Notes under the pieces: generated by a model
What the model was told of the DNA's origin: nothing
The model's input: the letters and a program-made list of their open reading frames with translations, nothing else
Databases searched by the model: none
Shown: one piece after another, positions 14,263 to 16,831 of the stretch
Numbering within the stretch: position 1 is the first letter of the stretch
Layout of the letters: each line of letters opens with the position of its first letter
DNA from: Clostridia bacterium
GTDB lineage: Bacteria > Bacillota > Clostridia > Christensenellales > Borkfalkiaceae
Reading direction: 5' to 3'
Assembly (NCBI GenBank): GCA_900766495.1
Contig: CAAFVM010000010.1
Location: forward strand, 1-16,831
Length of the DNA stretch: 16,831 nucleotides
Made by a program: the position numbers and the translations under genes

Positions 14263-15363
14263 ATGAAATACGATTTTGCGGCTATAGCCGAGAAGTTCCC
14301 TTTAAACGGCAAATTTTACTCTTGCGAACCCTACGGCGAGGGGCATATTAACGAAACCTTTCTGCTTATAACCGAAGAGGGCGGCAAGCAATATAAATAT
14401 ATTTTACAGCGCATTAATTCAAAGCTTTTCACCAACGTTGAAAAACTTATGGAAAACATATGCAAAGTAACCGAATATTCTCGTGAAAAAATAGCCGAGC
14501 GCGGCGGTAATCCCGACCGCGAGTCGCTTACCGTTATTAAAACCGTCGACGGCAAGAATTACTATTTCGACGGCGAAAATTATTTCCGCGTGTATTTGTT
14601 CATCGATAAAGCCACCGCTTATCAGGTGGTTGAAAAACCCGAACATTTTTACGAAAGCGCGGTTGCTTTCGGAAATTTTGCAAATCTTCTGGCTAATTTC
14701 GACGCAAAATCGCTTTACGAACCGCTGCCCGATTTTCATAACACGGTGAAACGTTTCGCCAACCTCGAAAAGGCTATTGCCGAAAACAAGGCGGGCAGAA
14801 AAGACGAGGTTAAAGCGGAAATTGAATTTGCTTTTGCCAGAAAAGGCATGGTAGGCAAAATCGTGGAAAAACTCGCATCGGGCGAAATTCCCACCAAAGT
14901 TACCCATAACGACACCAAGCTTAACAACGTGCTGATAGACGACGCAACGGGAAAAGCTCTTTGCGTTATCGACCTCGATACCATAATGCCCGGCACGGTT
15001 TGCTACGATTTCGGCGATTCCATTCGTTTCGGTTGCAACCCCGCCGCAGAAGACGAAAAAGACCTTACCAAGGTTAATTTCGATATAAATCTGTTCGAAC
15101 AATACGTAAAAGGTTACGTTTCAACTCTTAAAGCCACGCTTACCCAAGCCGAGGCCGATAACCTCGCTCTGGGCGCTATAATGATGACTTACGAGTGCGG
15201 CATAAGATTTTTAAGCGATTACCTCGACGGCGACGTTTATTTCAGAGTAAAAAGACCAGAGCATAACCTCGACAGAACAAGAACTCAATTTAAACTTGTT
15301 GCCGATATGGAAAAAAACCTTGACAAAATGAACGCCATTGTGGCAAAATATTATAAAGGTTAA
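14263..15363 (+). CDS. nahK: N-acetylhexosamine 1-kinase-like phosphotransferase
   Basis: NahK (LnpB) phosphorylates GalNAc or GlcNAc at C1 using ATP, in the lacto-N-biose/galacto-N-biose route for mucin and milk glycans. The 366-residue product has an aminoglycoside-phosphotransferase fold. Visible are the N-lobe motif YKYILQRIN (44-52), the Brenner motif THNDTKLNNVLID (214-226, with catalytic Asp217) and the metal-binding segment VIDLDTIMPGTVCYDFGDSIR (235-255). Length and motifs match Bifidobacterium NahK (359 residues, from memory). The galE gene follows after 150 bases, supporting sugar-nucleotide metabolism. The phosphorylase (lnpA) and uridylyltransferase genes of the full pathway are not in the window. 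A homoserine-kinase-like or other APH substrate remains possible. AAGGACGG precedes the ATG at rather long spacing. Confidence 0.8.
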   Translation: MKYDFAAIAEKFPLNGKFYSCEPYGEGHINETFLLITEEGGKQYKYILQRINSKLFTNVEKLMENICKVTEYSREKIAERGGNPDRESLTVIKTVDGKNYYFDGENYFRVYLFIDKATAYQVVEKPEHFYESAVAFGNFANLLANFDAKSLYEPLPDFHNTVKRFANLEKAIAENKAGRKDEVKAEIEFAFARKGMVGKIVEKLASGEIPTKVTHNDTKLNNVLIDDATGKALCVIDLDTIMPGTVCYDFGDSIRFGCNPAAEDEKDLTKVNFDINLFEQYVKGYVSTLKATLTQAEADNLALGAIMMTYECGIRFLSDYLDGDVYFRVKRPEHNLDRTRTQFKLVADMEKNLDKMNAIVAKYYKG

Positions 15364-15382
15364 GCGGTAGGGTTTTACCGCT
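15363..15382 (+). other. Hairpin at the nahK stop codon
   Basis: AGCGGTA (15363-15369) pairs with TACCGCT (15376-15382) around a 6-base loop. No T tract follows, so it probably stabilises or processes a nahK-galE message rather than ending it. A second small stem, TCGGC/GCCGA (15403-15420), lies further on. No separate galE promoter was recognised. Confidence 0.4.
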
Positions 15383-15513
15383 CGGCTATAGCTTTCAGAG
15401 CGTCGGCGCGTATAAGCCGATATGAATTTTTGTATCGTTGCGTTTGGGCGCGGGCGGAAGCGGCAAAAGTAATTTAAACGATTTTAAATGCAATCTTTTA
15501 AGGAGCGTTAAAA

Positions 15514-16530
15514 ATGAAAACTATTCTGGTTACGGGCGGCGCAGGCTATATAGGTACTCACACCTGCATCGAACTCATCAAAGCCGGCTACGGCGTGGTT
15601 ATAATCGACGACCTTTCCAACAGCAAGAAAGTCGCTGTTGAACGCGTTGAACAGATTACGGGCGTAAAAATTCCTTTTTACGAAAACAGCATTTTAGACA
15701 GAGCCGCTCTCGACAAAATTTTTGCCGAGCATAAAATCGACGCGGTTATAAACTTCGCGGGGTTCAAGGCGGTAGGCGAATCGGTTGCAAAACCCGTGGA
15801 ATACTATCACAACAACATAGGCGGCTTGCTCATTCTGGTTGAAGCTATGCGCGCGGCGGGCTGCAAGAACCTCGTGTTCTCGTCGTCGGCTACCGTTTAC
15901 GGCAAACCCGCAAGCGTTCCCATAACCGAAGATTTCCCGCTTTCCACAACCAACCCTTACGGTTCGACAAAACTCTTTATCGAATATATTCTTAAAGATA
16001 TTTACAAAGCCGATAATTCGTGGAACATAGGCATTTTAAGATATTTCAACCCGGTAGGCGCGCACGAAAGCGGACTTATCGGCGAAGACCCGAACGGCAT
16101 TCCCAACAACCTTTGCCCCTATATCACCAAAGTGGCGGTGGGCAAACTTGCAAAAGTGCGCGTGTTCGGTAACGATTATAATACACCCGACGGCACGGGC
16201 GTGCGCGATTACATTCACGTTGTCGACCTTGCTCGCGGTCATGTTTGCGCGGTTGATAAACTGCTCGGCGGCAGCGGGCTTTATGTAGTAAACCTCGGCA
16301 CCGGCAGAGGATACAGCGTGCTTGAAATGATAAACGGCTTCTCGAAAGCGCTTGGCAAACCCATTCCTTACGAAATAGTGGCTCGTCGCCCCGGCGACAT
16401 CGACGAATGCTATGCCGATACCACTTATGCCAAAGAATACCTCGGTTTTACCGCCGAAAAAACTTTGGACGATATGTGCCGCGATCAACTTAACTGGCAG
16501 ATGAAAAACCCCGACGGTTACGTTGAGTAA
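15514..16530 (+). CDS. galE: UDP-glucose 4-epimerase
   Basis: GalE interconverts UDP-glucose and UDP-galactose (and in some forms the N-acetyl sugars) using bound NAD. The product is 338 residues, the same length as the E. coli enzyme. It shows the Rossmann motif TGGAGYIG (7-14), the SSSATVYG segment (123-130) and the catalytic Tyr149-x-x-x-Lys153 (YGSTK), at the same numbers as in E. coli. Substrate-binding blocks include RYFNPVGAHESGLIGEDP and RRPGDIDECYAD. It follows nahK on the same strand with AAGGAG at ideal distance and has a terminator directly after it. With NahK it would recycle UDP-sugars during GalNAc/GlcNAc-glycan use. Alone it also serves cell-surface glycan synthesis. Confidence 0.96.
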   Translation: MKTILVTGGAGYIGTHTCIELIKAGYGVVIIDDLSNSKKVAVERVEQITGVKIPFYENSILDRAALDKIFAEHKIDAVINFAGFKAVGESVAKPVEYYHNNIGGLLILVEAMRAAGCKNLVFSSSATVYGKPASVPITEDFPLSTTNPYGSTKLFIEYILKDIYKADNSWNIGILRYFNPVGAHESGLIGEDPNGIPNNLCPYITKVAVGKLAKVRVFGNDYNTPDGTGVRDYIHVVDLARGHVCAVDKLLGGSGLYVVNLGTGRGYSVLEMINGFSKALGKPIPYEIVARRPGDIDECYADTTYAKEYLGFTAEKTLDDMCRDQLNWQMKNPDGYVE

Positions 16531-16549
16531 TTAAAAATTAAAAAAATAA

Positions 16550-16584
16550 AAATCGTTTTCGATTTTTTCGGAAACGATTTTTTT
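16550..16584 (+). terminator. Intrinsic terminator after galE
   Basis: AAATCGTTTTC (16550-16560) pairs with GGAAACGATTT (16570-16580) with one G-T pair, and seven T follow (16578-16584). Confidence 0.9.
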
Positions 16585-16622
16585 ATTCGCTGTTTTTTCT
16601 GTGCGTCGCCTTCTTTCTTCTG

Positions 16623-16640
16623 CCCCGCGGCTGAGCGGGG
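16623..16640 (+). other. GC-rich hairpin
   Basis: CCCCGC (16623-16628) pairs with GCGGGG (16635-16640) around a 6-base loop. It lies just before the palindromic repeat and may belong to the same mobile unit. It has no T tract. Confidence 0.35.
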
Positions 16641-16651
16641 TGTCAATATAT

Positions 16652-16708
16652 CTTGGCTTCCCCAAAGTTGCGGGGAAGCTGTCGAGCGTAGCGAGACTGA
16701 AGAGGATT
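16652..16708 (+). repeat. Palindromic intergenic repeat, forward copy
   Basis: The unit begins CTTGGCTTCCCC, forms a GCTTCCCC/GGGGAAGC stem (16656-16679), and ends AGAGGATT. It is related to the inverted copy at 16769-16831: both share the CTTG...TTCCCCAA start, the CGGGGAA arm and the AGAGGATT end, with a variable middle. From memory, GGGGAAGGTGGCACG-type palindromic repeats of this layout are scattered in gut Clostridia genomes. Confidence 0.6.
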
Positions 16709-16768
16709 GTTGCCTGATTTTTCGCAAAGGCTTTTTTTAATAAGGATAAAAACAAATTATAAAACTTC

Positions 16769-16831
16769 AATCCTCTATCGTCACTCGGCTGTTGCCTCGT
16801 GCCACTTTCCCCGCCTCTTGGGGAAAGCAAG
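16769..16831 (-). repeat. Palindromic intergenic repeat, inverted copy, cut by window end
   Basis: Read on the minus strand it runs CTTGCTTTCCCCAAGAGG, then CGGGGAAAGTGGCACGAG, to GAGTGACGATAGAGGATT. It pairs with the forward copy across a 60-base AT-rich spacer (16709-16768) that has no open frame. It may continue past the window. Confidence 0.6.

Noticed and set aside
16518..16830. Minus-strand open frames at the window end
   Set aside because: They run through the galE terminator and the palindromic repeats and have no conserved pattern.

Overview
The window looks like chromosomal DNA of an anaerobic, endospore-forming Firmicute of the class Clostridia, probably an uncultured gut lineage. 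This is inferred from a SpoIIR gene and a SleB-YpeB germination pair, from strong purine-rich ribosome binding sites, from sigma-A-like promoters, from an N-acetylhexosamine kinase/GalE pair typical of mucin or milk-glycan users, and from a terminal palindromic repeat of a kind I recall from gut Clostridia. No phage, insertion sequence, CRISPR array, tRNA or rRNA was seen.

Left part (1-2150): the frameshifted-looking C-terminal tail of a secreted or carbohydrate-active protein, a bidirectional terminator, and two minus-strand genes of unknown function (385-645 and 864-1907). Next come two housekeeping/sporulation units on the plus strand: rdgB with a metallophosphoesterase overlapping by ATGA (the Bacillus ysnA-ysnB arrangement), then spoIIR, then sleB-ypeB. 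SpoIIR signals from the forespore to activate sigma-E; SleB and YpeB sit in the dormant spore and degrade cortex during germination. The YpeB here carries an extra, roughly 245-residue, extremely basic N-terminal region.

Middle (6870-12320): a stand-alone SecB-like protein with a consensus promoter and a hairpin leader. Convergent to it is a minus-strand block: argS, then a single open frame that joins a Gph-type HAD phosphatase to a MscL channel, with a ribosome binding site at the internal MscL start. Divergent from argS is ychF, ended by a strong terminator.

Right part (12320-16831): a 370-base structured intergenic region whose hairpins are best read as minus-strand terminators, a VanW/G5 cell-envelope protein, then nahK and galE, which together would phosphorylate GalNAc/GlcNAc and epimerise UDP-sugars. 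The window ends in an inverted pair of a palindromic repeat.

No single new multi-gene system is evident. The most interesting items are the basic YpeB extension, the Gph-MscL continuous frame, the orphan SecB-like protein, the unexplained structured region at 12320-12500, and the two-domain unknown protein at 864-1907.
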